Assembly (NCBI GenBank): GCA_001692895.1
Contig: KV748184.1
Location: forward strand, 2,418,001-2,482,000
Source: Cenococcum geophilum 1.58
Taxonomy: Eukaryota; Ascomycota; Dothideomycetes; Gloniales; Gloniaceae
Reading direction: 5' to 3'
Length of the DNA: 64,000 bases
Shown here piece by piece: positions 1-11,400 of the stretch. Position 1 is the stretch's first letter. Every line of letters starts with the position of its first letter. The translations under genes were made by a program, and so were the position numbers. Under the pieces are notes generated by a model. It did no database searches and had not been told where the DNA came from. It worked only from the letters and a program-made list of their open reading frames with translations.

Positions 1-1203
1 TAGGGTAGCTAATCTAATATAGAGCTATTTTTAGATAAGCTAGTAAGCCGGGTACTATATATTTTAACGTTGCGATAATTAGGATAATTAACCTTTAGAA
101 AGTAAAGCTACCGTGCTATAGTAGAGCGCCTTACAGTATACCGTTTGGTAAACCGCCGACTTAGGTATTTACTACCCTCTACTACCGCAGGCCTTACGAC
201 CAGTATATTAAGTTTAGTAGGTAGCCGTGGTAGCTACCTCTAAGTCTTTAGTATGTTCTGGCTAAAACAGCAGACGTGGCCAGTATAGCGATGTTGCTAG
301 CCGCGTATACGCACGACTTATAGATAAACGTATACGCGCGTAATTAGAAGCTCCTCTACCGCGGTAAGTATAGGTAGGAAGCTAGGAACAGGCCCTGGAT
401 TAAGCCCGTTGCTTTTACTAAATAGGGAAGAAAGGGTTGGATTCTTAAGGGCGTCCTTAATACAGGCTTTGCATACACCTATATTATTACCCTCTATAGC
501 TAGGCCTATTTAGAACCACCGCTCCCTATAACGACTGTACGTCTCTATATATTTAGCCTATAGTATACTCTTAAACTTCTTAATTCGCTCCTAATTAACA
601 GCCAAAATAGGTAGTGGTATAGCCGTAGTCGGAGCTTGCCGCAAGGAAGGTGGTATTAGTGGTAGAGTAGGTGTTAACGGTAGGGTAGGTATCGGCGGTA
701 GGGTAGGTATTGGCGGTAGAGCAGGCATAGGAGCCAGCCCCGGCAAGGATGTATTTAGGCCATCTCTTCTACTGCACGGAGCTTCATCTGTGGTATATAG
801 CGGAGGAGTAGGCGAGTGAGCTTTACCCCACCAATTAAGAATGCGATGCTCCCGTTGTATTGCCCTAATTGTCTTTCGCCGTTAAGCAATTTCAGGGGTA
901 TCTTAACTGTTCTGGCCGCGAGGCAGGAAGGCGTTCTTGGTATCGTTTTTAGGTGGAGCAATTCGCTGGCGCCTTATAGGACGATTCTTAGTAATAGAAC
1001 CTAACTTTATAAGAGCTCCCCGCTTATATTTAGAGGCCTAGAAAGGTAAGCAGAAGTAGAAGTAATATATAGGGAAGACGCGCCTTTGACCGACATAACT
1101 GGCACAGCTTTAAAATCTTCTTTAAAGGGCCGTCTTTAACAAAGTTAAGGCGGGGCTTATGGATATAACACTTACTGCACTTAATTACAGTAGGATCTGC
1201 CAT
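1..1203 (-). pseudogene. RIP-degraded Helitron helicase, N-terminal part, truncated by window edge
   Basis: Reading the minus strand from an ATG at 1203 gives a decayed protein interrupted by TAA/TAG stops. It opens with two Cys pairs (KCSKCY and, about 30 residues on, LCQLCRSKAR). A proline-rich stretch follows (about 735-650, encoded by an 18-bp imperfect tandem repeat). From about 500 down to 1 the translation reads like the domain (DUF6570 type) at the N-terminus of fungal Helitron helicases: VCKACIKDALKNP, then LTAVEELLITRVYVYL, then TGHVCCFSQN, then an Asn-Tyr-Pro-x-Tyr-Arg segment. The Rep and helicase domains would lie left of position 1. The sequence is TA-rich, and the stops sit where CAG, CAA or TGG codons would be expected, as RIP produces. 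It cannot encode a working protein as it stands. The family call rests on motif memory, not on a search. Confidence 0.6.
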
Positions 1204-1952
1204 ATCTATAAGATATATAGTAGTATAATAGAAGTGTCAACAAAAAGAAAGGCGCAATACTAGGATATTTTGACGTTTATAATATTTTGATGTTTGTTAC
1301 GTGGATTCTGCCATAACTTACCGCGCGTACTTTTTTCTAACCAATTAGAAGCCAGCTCTCCAACCAATCATAAGCAAGCTTGGCGGGGTTTAAAATCCAG
1401 GACCCGAAAGTAATAGACCACTCGTAAACTCGGGTCAATAATGGATAAAATTTACGGCAGTGCTCGTAGCCGGCTCTAGGGTTAGCCTACCGGCGCTAGA
1501 GTAAATCTAATTCCACGTTCTTTTAGACAAACATGCGGCACCGTACATAGCATTTTATTAATTATCACTCAACGGCACTATCAGGAATAGCTTACCACTA
1601 GTGTGTAGAACGCGGGGTTGGACTCTTCAAAAGGGAGTTTTATCTAGAAGGTGCATTACATTTACAGATAATTAGGTATTCTTCCAGTACAAAAAGGCGC
1701 TTTAGAAAAACTTTTCTCGCGATGTGTTCTTCAACCAACCAACTTTAGATCCCTATTTAAGTGGATCACCTTTCACGGTATATGGGATCCTTGTCATGCA
1801 TTTCACACATTAAGTATTCGGATATCAAGCGGATGCGCTGTGTACATTTCGTGGTTTAGAGAACTATCTTAAACAACTAACAGCAGCGAAGGGGCACGCC
1901 GCGACTAGAGTAAACTTGGCATCCAGGTTCCACTGGGGTTTGGCCGGAGTCA
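1204..1952. other. Gene-poor spacer between Helitron relic and HET relic
   Basis: No credible open frame is seen. The first part (to about 1300) continues the TA-rich composition and may hold the Helitron 5' end. From about 1310 the base composition becomes balanced. The last 60 bases read, with a frame change, as sequence just upstream of the HET-type relic that follows. Confidence 0.4.
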
Positions 1953-2300
1953 ATGTTTGATGCTGCCATCTATTGGGCGTGGTCCTTTCACCATCCGGAT
2001 CGTAAACGTGTCATGTTTCCAAGCTGGCCGTGGGCCGGATGGGACTTCTCTGGGATTTACGATGGATGTTATGTCACGCTCTTTATGCAGGATACGATCC
2101 ACCGTGAGGCGGTTTGGTATAAAGTAATGGATGACTGTGTCATCATCCTCCCTATCAATAACTCTGTCTTGGCATACATGGACTCAAGGATCACGGCGAA
2201 AGAGACTGTCTTGGGCCGTCGGCGGAAACACGAAGTGCTTACCGGTTACAATATGCGCCGATTGATAGAACCGCAAGCTTCGCATGTCATCCGACCCTAG
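1953..2300 (+). pseudogene. HET-type (heterokaryon incompatibility-like) protein relic
   Basis: An open stretch of 115 codons carries FPSWPWAGWDF, matching the FPSWSWAGW signature that follows the HET domain in fungal HET/TOL-like proteins. Just upstream the same frame gives PESMFDAAIYW, also usual before that signature in this family. The HET domain itself is not found upstream. The frame must shift about 30 bases before position 1953 to keep the similarity, and the protein ends early at 2298-2300. The piece is therefore the middle-to-C-terminal fragment of a broken gene. HET proteins trigger cell death after fusion of unlike strains; this copy is probably inactive. Unlike the neighbouring Helitron relic it is not TA-rich, so it decayed by truncation rather than heavy RIP. 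Confidence 0.5.
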
Positions 2301-2777
2301 ACAAGCTTTGCTTGTCTCCCTGTTGACCGAACAGGACCTCATCTAGGTACCCCAAAGCTCTCATGAAGAACCTCTAGAAGATCTCCTCAAACAATCCTAG
2401 AATATTCTCGTGTAACCTGAGAAACCCGTGGAAGGATTCAGGCAGCCCTCGCTGCTTAATTAATGGGTCGCCTACAAGTCAATCAACTTGCTGAAGCAAC
2501 CCTCAGTACTCAATCCAACACACTTAACTAATCTCACGCGTTTTAACACTGGAGTGTTCAGGACGGCTGTTTAGATACTGATAGTAGCGTGGTCAAAATA
2601 TTTATGCATATCTGGAATCTTTTCAGGTTATTCAAAACGACATTGCGCCTCCTCATTTCCTCCTAGCGGCAAAAGTCCGTCATCAAACCTGTTGAAGGTA
2701 TTCATTTCTAAACCTCCGACAAAGACCCAACCATCTAGCGAGCAGAGCACCAGCGCTCGAACGAGAAGATAAATGCT
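2301..2777. other. Intergenic, 3' side of ERG8
   Basis: No open frame of note. It should hold the 3' untranslated end of the minus-strand ERG8 gene and the degraded tail of the HET relic. Confidence 0.5.
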
Positions 2778-4587
2778 TTACGCTGAGTACGCTTCTATCC
2801 AATCTCCATAAATCTTCGGGTCCTCCAACCTGACGCCTTCCATCTCTTCGCGCACGCCAAGCATGCTCACTTTTCTAATTGTCATCGCGCCGGAATCAAC
2901 TTCTTCATTGACTTTCCACCCGGCCAAAACGGTTCGCAGAGTATCAATCACTTCAGGCTTGTTCTTGATGAGCAAGGCGACAGCATCATAACCACCAGCT
3001 CCGGGTACGACACCGCCGACAACACCAGGGACCTTAGAGCATGCATCTAGCAACTGCGTCTGCTCTTCCGGCTCAATAGGCACGCCTGAAGCCTCGGACA
3101 TCTCCCTGATCAGCCCTCGGATCTTACCGATGCACTCGGTGAGCGGGGCGTAATCGGCCGAGTCCTCCTTCGCCAACCGCACGAGCTCAGCCGCAAGCGC
3201 CTCGTTGCGTTTCTGCAACTCGGCCCAGATCTTCCCCGCCTCCTCCGGCTTCTCCTTCCGCCACTGCAGCACCTTCTTCACCATGCCGGGCGTCTTGGAC
3301 CCGCAGTCCACATCGCACATGACCAGCCTCAGGCCCTTCGGCACGCCGACTGCGGACTTCACGATCTCGGCGTCCCACGTACTGCCCTCCTCCTCGTCGA
3401 CCAGCGCTTTCAGCCTGAGCGAGAAGGAAGGCTCGCCGGGCTCGCCGTGCGATTGCAGCAGCGCGGGCGAGAAGCGGCGGTACAGACAGGAGCCGAAGAC
3501 GGCTGAGGCGACGTCGAAGCCGGACCCGACTTTCCCTTGCGCGGCGCAGTGCGCGGCTTGCGCCAGGTTGTGCAGCCGCTGCTTGCCCTGCGGCGTGCTC
3601 GGGTCGAATACGTCTTGCGGCAGGTAGTGCACCAGCAGTGCGGCGGTGAAGGCTGTCACGAGCGCGGCGGAGGAGCCGAGGCCCGTCTTGTGGGCGTCCC
3701 AGAGGGGTACGCCGAAGTCGAGGAAGCGCGAGGTGGAGGTGGCTTTTTTGGCGGGCTGCGAGTAGTAGTCGTTGTCGGCGATGATGGAGATGGAGGCCGG
3801 TTGGATGGAGTGGTGAGGTAGGTATTGCGAGATGTAGGTTAGGGCGTAGCTGAGGGCGGTTTCGACGAAGGGGTTGCGTCGGAGGGTGTCATCGGTGGAA
3901 CTGAGAGTGTGAGCGTTGGATAGGGTCGGATAGAGAGGTCGAGGGTGGTATGAATGGAGAGGAGGAAGAGCGATTAACTTGAATTGCGAAGCCCAATGAG
4001 GCAGATATGATTTGTTATGGATCGCAGAATGCCGAATATAGATGCCAAGACGGACATGCAAGGGACGGACATTTTGAATGTAAAGATTTTTGAAGCAAAG
4101 TGAAGTAAAACGAGAGTTAAAGGGATTCAAGAATTCCGATAATTAGATGAAAAAAGTCAATTGGCTGGAGAGGGGAACTCATTCCAATGTTCCGAAGAAT
4201 GTAAGTGAAAGGAGGTTTCTTGTTGCCAAGACGGAAGACGAGTAATGACGAACAATTGACGATTGACGTTGAAGTTGAAGAAGTTTGACGATATTTCCAG
4301 AGAATAGAAAGTTGTGCTTACGCTGCGAGTTGCGTGACTGAAACGCCTCCGTGCTCTTCGGTCAAGCGATATCCATATTCCCAATTGGCCTCCTTGAACT
4401 GTGGTGACTTGACAATGATCTCAGAGAGAGCGACGCCACTACTTGTTCGGAGGGGCTCGATATGGACATGTATGCGGGCGTCCAGGCCAAAGACCAAGCC
4501 AGTGTATTCGCGGTCTAAAACCAGGTATCCGCCAGCCAAAAGAACCTTGCCAGGAGCAGAGACAGCCTTTCGGGAGATGGCCGTCAT
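2778..4587 (-). CDS. ERG8: Phosphomevalonate kinase (ERG8)
   Basis: Phosphorylates 5-phosphomevalonate to the diphosphate in the mevalonate route to sterols and isoprenoids. Two exons are inferred: 4587-4322 and 3900-2778, joined across a 421-nt intron (GTAAGC donor at 4321, CTCTCAG acceptor at 3901). The phases match (GC plus T), giving VTQLAASTDDTLRRNPFVE across the joint and a 462-residue protein, a usual length for the family. GHMP-kinase features are visible: APGKVLLAGGYLVL near residues 11-24, the Gly/Ser ATP loop KTGLGSSAALV near 160-170, GSGFDVASAVFG further on, and a glycine-rich VVPGAGGYDAVALL near 388-402. The start at 4587 was preferred over an upstream in-frame ATG at 4686 because family members begin just before the APGK motif. 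The intron is unusually long for this window; a small extra exon inside it is not excluded. Confidence 0.93.
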
Positions 4588-5104
4588 TTTGCAACTGACA
4601 GCTTGCGGTTGATTTTCGTGAACGATATGCGAAACTGGTTCACGAGTACGCGGCGTTACTAGATTCAAATAGAGCGGAAAAACCAACGACTCTCGTGACC
4701 TCAGCTTATCCTTCAGCTTCCCGGACTTGGGATCGTGGGGAAAGCCTTGTCCGATGGCAACGTCACTATGGGCATTTCAGACTCTGGTTCTCAGGGCTGG
4801 CTGGGAACTCCGCCCGGGCCCGGTGCGAGATTACAGTACAGTCACCGGCGAAATCCCATTCCCTGCTGAGGCGCTTATTTAACAAGCTAACTCGGTATAA
4901 CTACGCGTTTAAATCGGGGTAAAAACCCCTTTGACATAATGTATCCGTGGCCTTCGTAGATTCAATCTGGAATCTGGAACTGAAACTGAGGGCTCCTTAT
5001 TGATCTGACGCCAAGAGCTTCAGTTCAACTACTATATACGGAATGGCGTGCGAATTTGACGCGCTTGCTGATCCGGAGGAGCTTCAGATTGAAAAGTCGC
5101 CAGA
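4588..5104. other. Upstream region of ERG8
   Basis: No supported gene. This should hold the ERG8 promoter and leader. It ends at the first target-site TA of the transposon stack (5105-5106). Confidence 0.45.
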
Positions 5105-5264
5105 TACAGTCAATTGCACGACCGGCTTCACCCCCCCTTTACAGTGATGTGCACGACCAGCTTCNCCCCCCCCCCTTAGCGAGTTGCAGATTCGGTACGC
5201 GCATCCAATTTCGCCTGATTGCCACCAACTGTACATAGTAATTGAAGCGAAGCCAAGTGCCTGG

Positions 5265-6367
5265 TTATCTCATAAATCAGACCCCCGGGGAGAAATTGCG
5301 CTACGACGTGGAAGGACTAGCGCTACGCTTGTGGACCTTACCCTAGTCCTGTGGACTCCTGGACCAATCAGATCACACCAAGAGGAATTTCTCCCCGAGG
5401 GTCTGAGAGCTTATGGGCGCCCTTTGTATGAGAACTTAATGTTTTTTGTTAGGCAATAACTCTTCCACCACAACGCGTATCTTAACCCTTTTATAATGTC
5501 TAGTTATTATAAAAATACTATAAGGTAGGAGCTCTTCAATTTCTCTATCTATTGCATTAAATAATAACGTCGTAGCTATATTATATAGTTGGTTGCGTCA
5601 GTCGCAATTTTTTCTTGTCGGTTATATTTTCTTGTCGGTCGCATTTTCTCGTCGCAATTTTGCCTCACTGCTATGCCTTACATACTTCTCTACGTCTAAT
5701 TATCTCTAAAATAATATGAGCTAAAAGCTCTTTTTCTTCTCTATCGCCTCTATATTATAGCAATATCGTAGCTCTATTCTACGAGAAGTTAGATATAGGT
5801 AGTCGGTCGTTTTAGTCTATTTTATCGCAATCTTGCCTTACTGCTAAAACTTACATACTTCTCTATGTCTAATTACTTCTAAAATAGTACGAGCTAAAAG
5901 CCCTTTGTCTTCTCTATCGCCTCTATATTATAGCAATATTCTAGCTCTATTTTATAAGAAGTTAGATATAGGTAGCTGGTTGGTTTTAGTAAACATTCAA
6001 ATCCACAATCTAACTTACGTTCTACGACGATGTATCTCGCCCCCTAGTGTTCTTAGTAGGGGGTTATAATTTATAAATATATAGATATAATTACCTAAAG
6101 AATCTATTACATCAATAAAATATATAATAACTCTTGTGGTTAGGACGTCGCTCGTAAAAATATACAAAATTTGATTTTTAAAACATTCAATTCTCACCAA
6201 AGCGACGCCCATAAGCTCTCAGACGCTCCGCAGAAGATTTTGTCAGGTGACAGGGGTGCGCAGGGGGCTGNAATTAGTGCGCTGTTCTAATTGGTCCAGA
6301 AGAGGGTCTATGCGTTATCCCATGTCACGGAACAAATCTTCTGCGGAGCGTCTGATTCATGAGATAA
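5265..6367. mobile_element. hAT-like non-autonomous foldback element with 8-bp target duplication
   Basis: The octamer GTGCCTGG stands at 5257-5264 and again at 6368-6375, directly flanking a 1.1 kb segment with inverted ends (TTATCTCATAAATCAGAC at 5265; the complement of the right end reads TTATCTCATGAATCAGAC). Inside each end lies a hairpin of about 125-135 bp: 5278-5403 bounded by CAGACCC..GGTCTG, and 6219-6353 bounded by CAGACGC..GCGTCTG. Both are followed inward by AGAGCTTATGGGCG on the matching strand. An 8-bp duplication is the hAT hallmark. No transposase is present, so it must have moved in trans. The centre is TA-rich and includes a 173-bp tandem repeat. Confidence 0.75.
5654..5999. 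repeat. Tandem pair of 173-bp units
   Basis: Two adjacent units (5654-5826 and 5827-5999) share GCAAT(T/C)TTGCCT at the start. Both also contain CTTACATACTTCTCTA, TCGCCTCTATATTATAGCAA and GAAGTTAGATATAGGTAG at the same offsets. Differences are mostly transitions. The pair lies in the centre of the hAT-like element. Confidence 0.75.
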
Positions 6368-6478
6368 GTGCCTGGTTGCTGGGGGCAATTAAATTGAAGC
6401 TATATATTTGCCTAGCTTACCAAAGTTTCAATATCAATCCAAAATCGTGTTATAAAATCGTCAATTTGCCTTTAATAT

Positions 6479-8160
6479 GAATCCTCCTTTAAAACGCGTA
6501 GCGGCTCGATCAACGGGTGTGTCTCCTTGCCCTCAGCAAAATCGACGAAGCCTCCTTCCTCCCTTATTGCGTACGCCTCTGCCTTTATAGAGCTCTTACT
6601 AGGGTGCCCTGCAATAGTCGCCAAGACGCGAACACAACGCCGTTCGACCAGACTTTATATTAAAGGAGCTTAAGGAAATAGAAAACGATCTGGAAGCTAC
6701 AGATAAGGACAATAAGGAAGACACGGAGGCTTGGCTTAACTATATATAGAGTCAGCAGACTTCTCATACGCAGAGCCAGCAGGCTTAATTAAGGCCATAT
6801 AAGTCACCATATTCGACACAGGATCCTACTTACTTACAGTCAAATATACCAACACCGCGATATCAAGCTACAGCCTCTCGGGCAGCTGCTTAAGCTGCTT
6901 AAGCTGCTTGAGCTCCTCCAGCTCCTCGGGCTCCTCTATAAAATATAATTAAAGATAAAAAAGAAATAACTCTGCCACCTTACCTGCGTATAGAGAGTAA
7001 GATTAATAATATAGGAAGAGCTAGCGGCGGCGTGTTTATTACTTATAATTATAATATATTAATTTAATATCTAAAGGAGCCGGCATTTACTGAAACTCTT
7101 ATTAATGCAAGCCTTTAATATTATAATCTTTGGCGACTTAAAGTCTTTCCTATTTGCGAGAGGGAGCTACATCGTTAAGAGTAAGGTATTTGCGTTAAGC
7201 TCTAGCCAATTAAGGTAAAAGTCAACACTTAGTATACAGGCGTTTGTAACATTAGGTTTAATATAGATTTTAAAGTTATAGATTAGTAGTAGAAGATTAA
7301 TATGTAACTTATTGCGTGGGCTTAATATACTAATAGATATGGCGAGATTAAGGCTCTAACCGTCAACCTCTTAATTATATATGCTCTAGATAGAAATCAG
7401 CTAGCGGCCTCTCGCCCGTTAATAATTAATTAACTCCATAATAAGCTTCTAACGCCTTTATAGAGCTTAGAGCTTAATATAATGCCTTATATACTTACTA
7501 GTAGTATTATAAATTTAATAGGCTTACAAATTAAGCTTACTAGGCATTAGCGCTGTAAAAAGCACTGTCCTAATGCTAATTAGTATTATATACTTAGTTA
7601 GGTAGATATCAAATTAATAGATAAGAACTTATAGGAGTAGGTAACTGGCATTTAGTAAGGCATTGCAAATATTAAGAATCCACCTTATTAGCTTGCTACT
7701 CGGCTTACTAAGAGAGCAGCAATAAGAGGAAAAAGTAGTAGAGGAGTACGCCAATCTGCCTTGGGTGAGAGCTCTATAGTTAATAGCCTAGGCGTCATTA
7801 ATTATTTTTACGTTAGCTTTATAGGCTTAATACCAGATTAGTAAATTACTCCTATACTAGTAAGCCGACTACCCTTATTATCCTTACCTATATTACTAAT
7901 ATACCGCCTATAGGGTATTAACCGCGTAAAGGATCTTAAGGAGTTCTTTAAGTATTAGAGGTAAAGTGTAGCTAGCAATCTTAACTAGGAGGCTAATTTT
8001 AAAGCTGCGCACAAAGTTGTCCGTAATTTAAGATGGGATTTAGAGCTTCTACGTAATAAATCTAATGGCGCTAATCCTATTAGGGAGCTTATTAAGGCTA
8101 GTATCAAATTAGGTATTATAAGAAGGCTATAAAAGGACTCAAAAAAGTAAGTAAATAAGC
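6479..8160 (+). pseudogene. RIP-degraded reading frame of unknown function inside the Tc1/mariner element
   Basis: From an ATG at 6479 the plus strand reads as about 550 residues in one largely constant frame, broken by TAG/TAA stops at places where Gln or Trp would fit. That is typical of a RIP-hit gene. The first third is low in complexity, rich in Gln, Ala and Pro (SQQTSHTQSQQA, then Ala/Pro runs near 6890-6940). Later parts look globular. The C-terminal piece reads KDLKEFFKY, then ANFKAAHKVVRNLRWDLELL, then IRELIKASIKLGI. I do not recognise the family. It lies between the left terminal repeat plus hAT-like insert and the transposase, so it may be a passenger gene or part of yet another inserted element. 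Confidence 0.4.
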
Positions 8161-8187
8161 GTTGTACTTAGCTTAAGGGAAGTTTTT

Positions 8188-8330
8188 AAGATATAGATAA
8201 TTAGTAAAATATAGGGTGTCTCTATTACTACTAGCGCCCTTATAGTAGTAGAGACGCCCTATATCTAAGCCCTTTAAGATATAGATAATTATAATCAGTA
8301 AAATATAAGGTGTCTTCGTTACTGCTATAA
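8188..8330. repeat. Direct repeat containing a hairpin
   Basis: TTTAAGATATAGATAATTA occurs at about 8187 and again at about 8269, each followed after a short gap by AGTAAAATATA(G/A)GGTGTCT. Between them, AGGGTGTCTCTATTACTACT (from about 8213) pairs with AGTAGTAGAGACGCCCT (ending about 8260) to form a hairpin with a short loop. It may be the foldback end of a small element. Confidence 0.5.
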
Positions 8331-9168
8331 ATATTATATACGGTCAAGAACGCCACTAAAGATTAATTATAACTCTTACCCTAAAAACCTTAATAATTGT
8401 ACCCACTATGTCAGAAATGGCCTCTTGCGCTCTTACTCTTGCTACTAACCTTATCTATACTTTAAAGAAGGAACGCTTTAAAGCTATAGCTAAAGGCCTC
8501 TAGGTGCTCTAGTTAAGAGTACCACTCCTGCCAAATAAAGGCCTTTAGCTCTCTAAAAAACTCTTTAATTAAATTTAGATTAGGTAAGTATAGAGGTAAA
8601 AATACTAGCTTAACGCTAAAGGCGTTAAAGAGAGACTATATCCTTTCTAAATAATGGAAGCTGGTATTATCTATAACTACTACTAATCGCTTAGTAAGAA
8701 AGCGATTATACTATAGTAGAAGAGTATTTGCTATCCAGAACTTAAAGCCTTTACTATTTATTAAGCCTTTATATACTAAAGCTACCAGAATACCGTTAAT
8801 CGTATATACAGGTAGTATATTAAGCTTCCTCTTACCCTAATTATATAGCGTCCGTAAAACTAGTGCAATACTAAAAGAAGCCCAGCCTAACTTCCGTATG
8901 CCTGTCTTCAAATCCATACCTAACTTATCTACAAATACCAGTTAATTGGCGGTATACTGTAATATAATTGCAAAATATATATCGCAATCGTAAGCGCTAC
9001 GTTTAAGGGCTACCTACTAACACTTCTTTATATAAGCTATTCTCCAAGCTTTATACTAGAGGATCTAATTAGCTTACCCGCTTCCTTATCTAGCCCGCCA
9101 AATAGAGCTCTCAAAATATTATATAGCGGCTTACTACAACGTTAAATATGTCGTAGATTAGCCACTAT

Positions 9169-11400
9169 CCCTTACAACGGTGATTCGGGTCCTCAGGTTA
9201 TCGATAAGGACCAATTAATTAGATTAGCTAAATTTAGTGCCCGTGCTCAGAAATATAAGGTTAGTTATATTTATAATATACCATATAAGATTAATATATA
9301 AGATTAATCTTTGGAGTTAAGTCGCTTAATATAAGGCGCCTAGCAGTCGTCCTTTCTGCAGAACGGTATTTTATATATACTGCAGCCAAAATAAGTCCTT
9401 AGAGGACGCGCGCGCCTTTACTATTCCTTACTATCGCGAGGTTTCCTTATAGTATTAGGTAAAAGCTCTAATAGATTCTTTCGACGCCTAATATACTGCA
9501 CCTAAGTATACCTGCCAGCCTCTATACAAGCTGAGCAATGAACCTCCCTTAGAAACAGCTTAATTAGCTAATGCTGCGCTATAGGGACCTATACTATATT
9601 ATATATAGAGCGTTAAGGTAGGTGTTTAGATATAGGATTCTTTCGCTTTCGAATTAAGCGTTCAAATAAGGCTCTACTAAAGTTAATTCGAAATTGCTTG
9701 TAGGTATTCTCGCAACACTTATAGCGATTGGTAGGGCGGTAGAAAGATAGTAGGAAGCAATTACTAATTACTATATTAAGAAGGAAGTGCTATAGAGGCT
9801 TCTAGGTTTGCCTATAGATCCTCTATATTATAAAATACGAGCGCAATTAATCCGTAATATCTATACCGCATATATAATAATTATACTAGAATATAAAGGT
9901 AGGAATAGGCAATAGTTTCTCGAAATTATTGCTAAAGACCTTCCGAGTCTGTCTAGCGCCGCTAGCAGTAAGGGGAGGACGTTTTTGTATAGTAATTCTA
10001 GTTTGGCGACCTAGTAATATATAATATTATTAGATTTTAAGCCTTAAAGTTAAATTATAGAACTTACCGTTATTAACAGTACTTATAAAAAGCATAATAT
10101 TGGCGTCCTTCCAAGCAAACTCCATTACTTGGCCGTCCTTAGAGACCTCTACATATAATTCTCCCTATAGTATTTAAGCTGCATAAGTTAATTTAAGCTC
10201 TACAAGCGTCCGGTTAATTTACTTAGCTAGCACCTTCTTTTTCTTCTTCTTTCCTTTTATAGTTATAGTCACCTTAATATCGCCTTTAAGATCCCCCTGT
10301 TCCTCACGTTGTGTTTTAATTGTTTAAACGGTTCTAGCGGCTCCAATACTAAGGCCTCGTAGTCTTGTAAGAAGCTTAACACTTATAAATAGATTATTAA
10401 GCCAAATAACGTGCTTTCTAGGTGGGTAGAGGCGTTTATCTATTTTAGCGTCTTTTTATAAAAGTAAATTAAGAACTACCGCCTACGTTTTTAAAAAGCC
10501 TTTATTAATAAAAGACTTATCTAGGTTAACTAGGCCCTTCTTATTACCTTTAGCGTGCTATATAAAGTCTAATATATAGCCCTTATTCGCTAAAATCTAT
10601 ATCTTAAAGCCTTCTAGTGTAGGTTTAGATAGAATATTAATAATCTTAGGTGCACGGCCTATAAAGCATTAAATCGTCTCATTAATAGTAAGGTATATTC
10701 TAGGCGTATAGAGCTTCCTATAAGTAAGCCAAATATATTCAGTAAGCTCGTTAACTCTATTAAATGTAGATTTAGGTGCTGTATTATCCTTTGGCCATAG
10801 TGGTGAGGCTTAAAAGTGACAATTAAGCTACTGAAATCGGACGATTAAAATATACTTTTTAATAATATGCTCCATACCATAGGTGTCTAAATCCTTCTAG
10901 TAGTCCTTAATGCACGATTCTATAGTAATACCTATATAAATAAGCACACCAAAGTACACGTATAGTTCCTCTTTATATATTAGCTGCTATAGGCATGTAT
11001 ACTCCTTTTCCTTATACAATAGATAAAGCTCCGCATGCTTATTTGTCCACTCTATAAGCTTATTTATAATATTCTCTATAAAGAATAAGCTAAATAGCTT
11101 ATAAGGATCATATGGATCAACGTCTAAAGGGAGGTTTAGTAAGCTATAGTCGTCCCAATTGTTAATATGGAGAGGTTTGAAATGGGGCAGCGGCCAGGGC
11201 TTTAGAGGTGCTGTTTTCGCCGTCTTATTTGGAGGAACGTTATATTGAGTTTTCTAAACAAGGTCTATATCGATTCTAGCACAATTGGAAGGCATGGTGG
11301 TGGTGTAATTAATAATTGAATTCTATATAGATATACGCGTTGTTTTGAAAACGGTGTTCCGCACGGACCACTTACTTTGAGGACCCCGACGTTGCAAGGG
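9169..11400 (-). mobile_element. piggyBac-type DNA transposon inserted in the Tc1/mariner transposase
   Basis: The termini are imperfect inverted repeats: 9169 reads CCCTTACAACGG and the complement of the right end (11400) reads CCCTTGCAACG; both run on to GGTCCTCA. Flanking bases are CTAT on the transposase side and ATAG on the other (minus-strand reading). This is not the TTAA expected of piggyBac, and RIP (C to T) cannot erase a TTAA. The 2.2 kb interior encodes a decayed transposase on the minus strand. A second, internally deleted family member lies at 57282-57743. Confidence 0.75.
9300..11295 (-). pseudogene. piggyBac-like transposase (DDE_Tnp_1_7 type), RIP-degraded
   Basis: Translation from ATG 11295 gives MPSNCARIDIDLV, then KPWPLPHFKPLHI, then ELYVYFGVLIYIGITIESCI, then DYWKDLDTYG, then RKLYTPRIYLTINETI, then GFKI and ANKGYILDFI, then YPPRKHVIWLNNLFISVKLL. 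These match, in order, the conserved blocks of fungal piggyBac-derived transposases, including the region where the catalytic aspartates sit. In this copy the Asp in the VDE block reads Asn (INET) and the WLDN block reads WLNN. G-to-A change from RIP would explain both, and both would abolish catalysis. Many stops (TAA/TAG) interrupt the frame. A lysine-rich stretch (GKKKKKK) lies near 10250. Confidence 0.75.
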
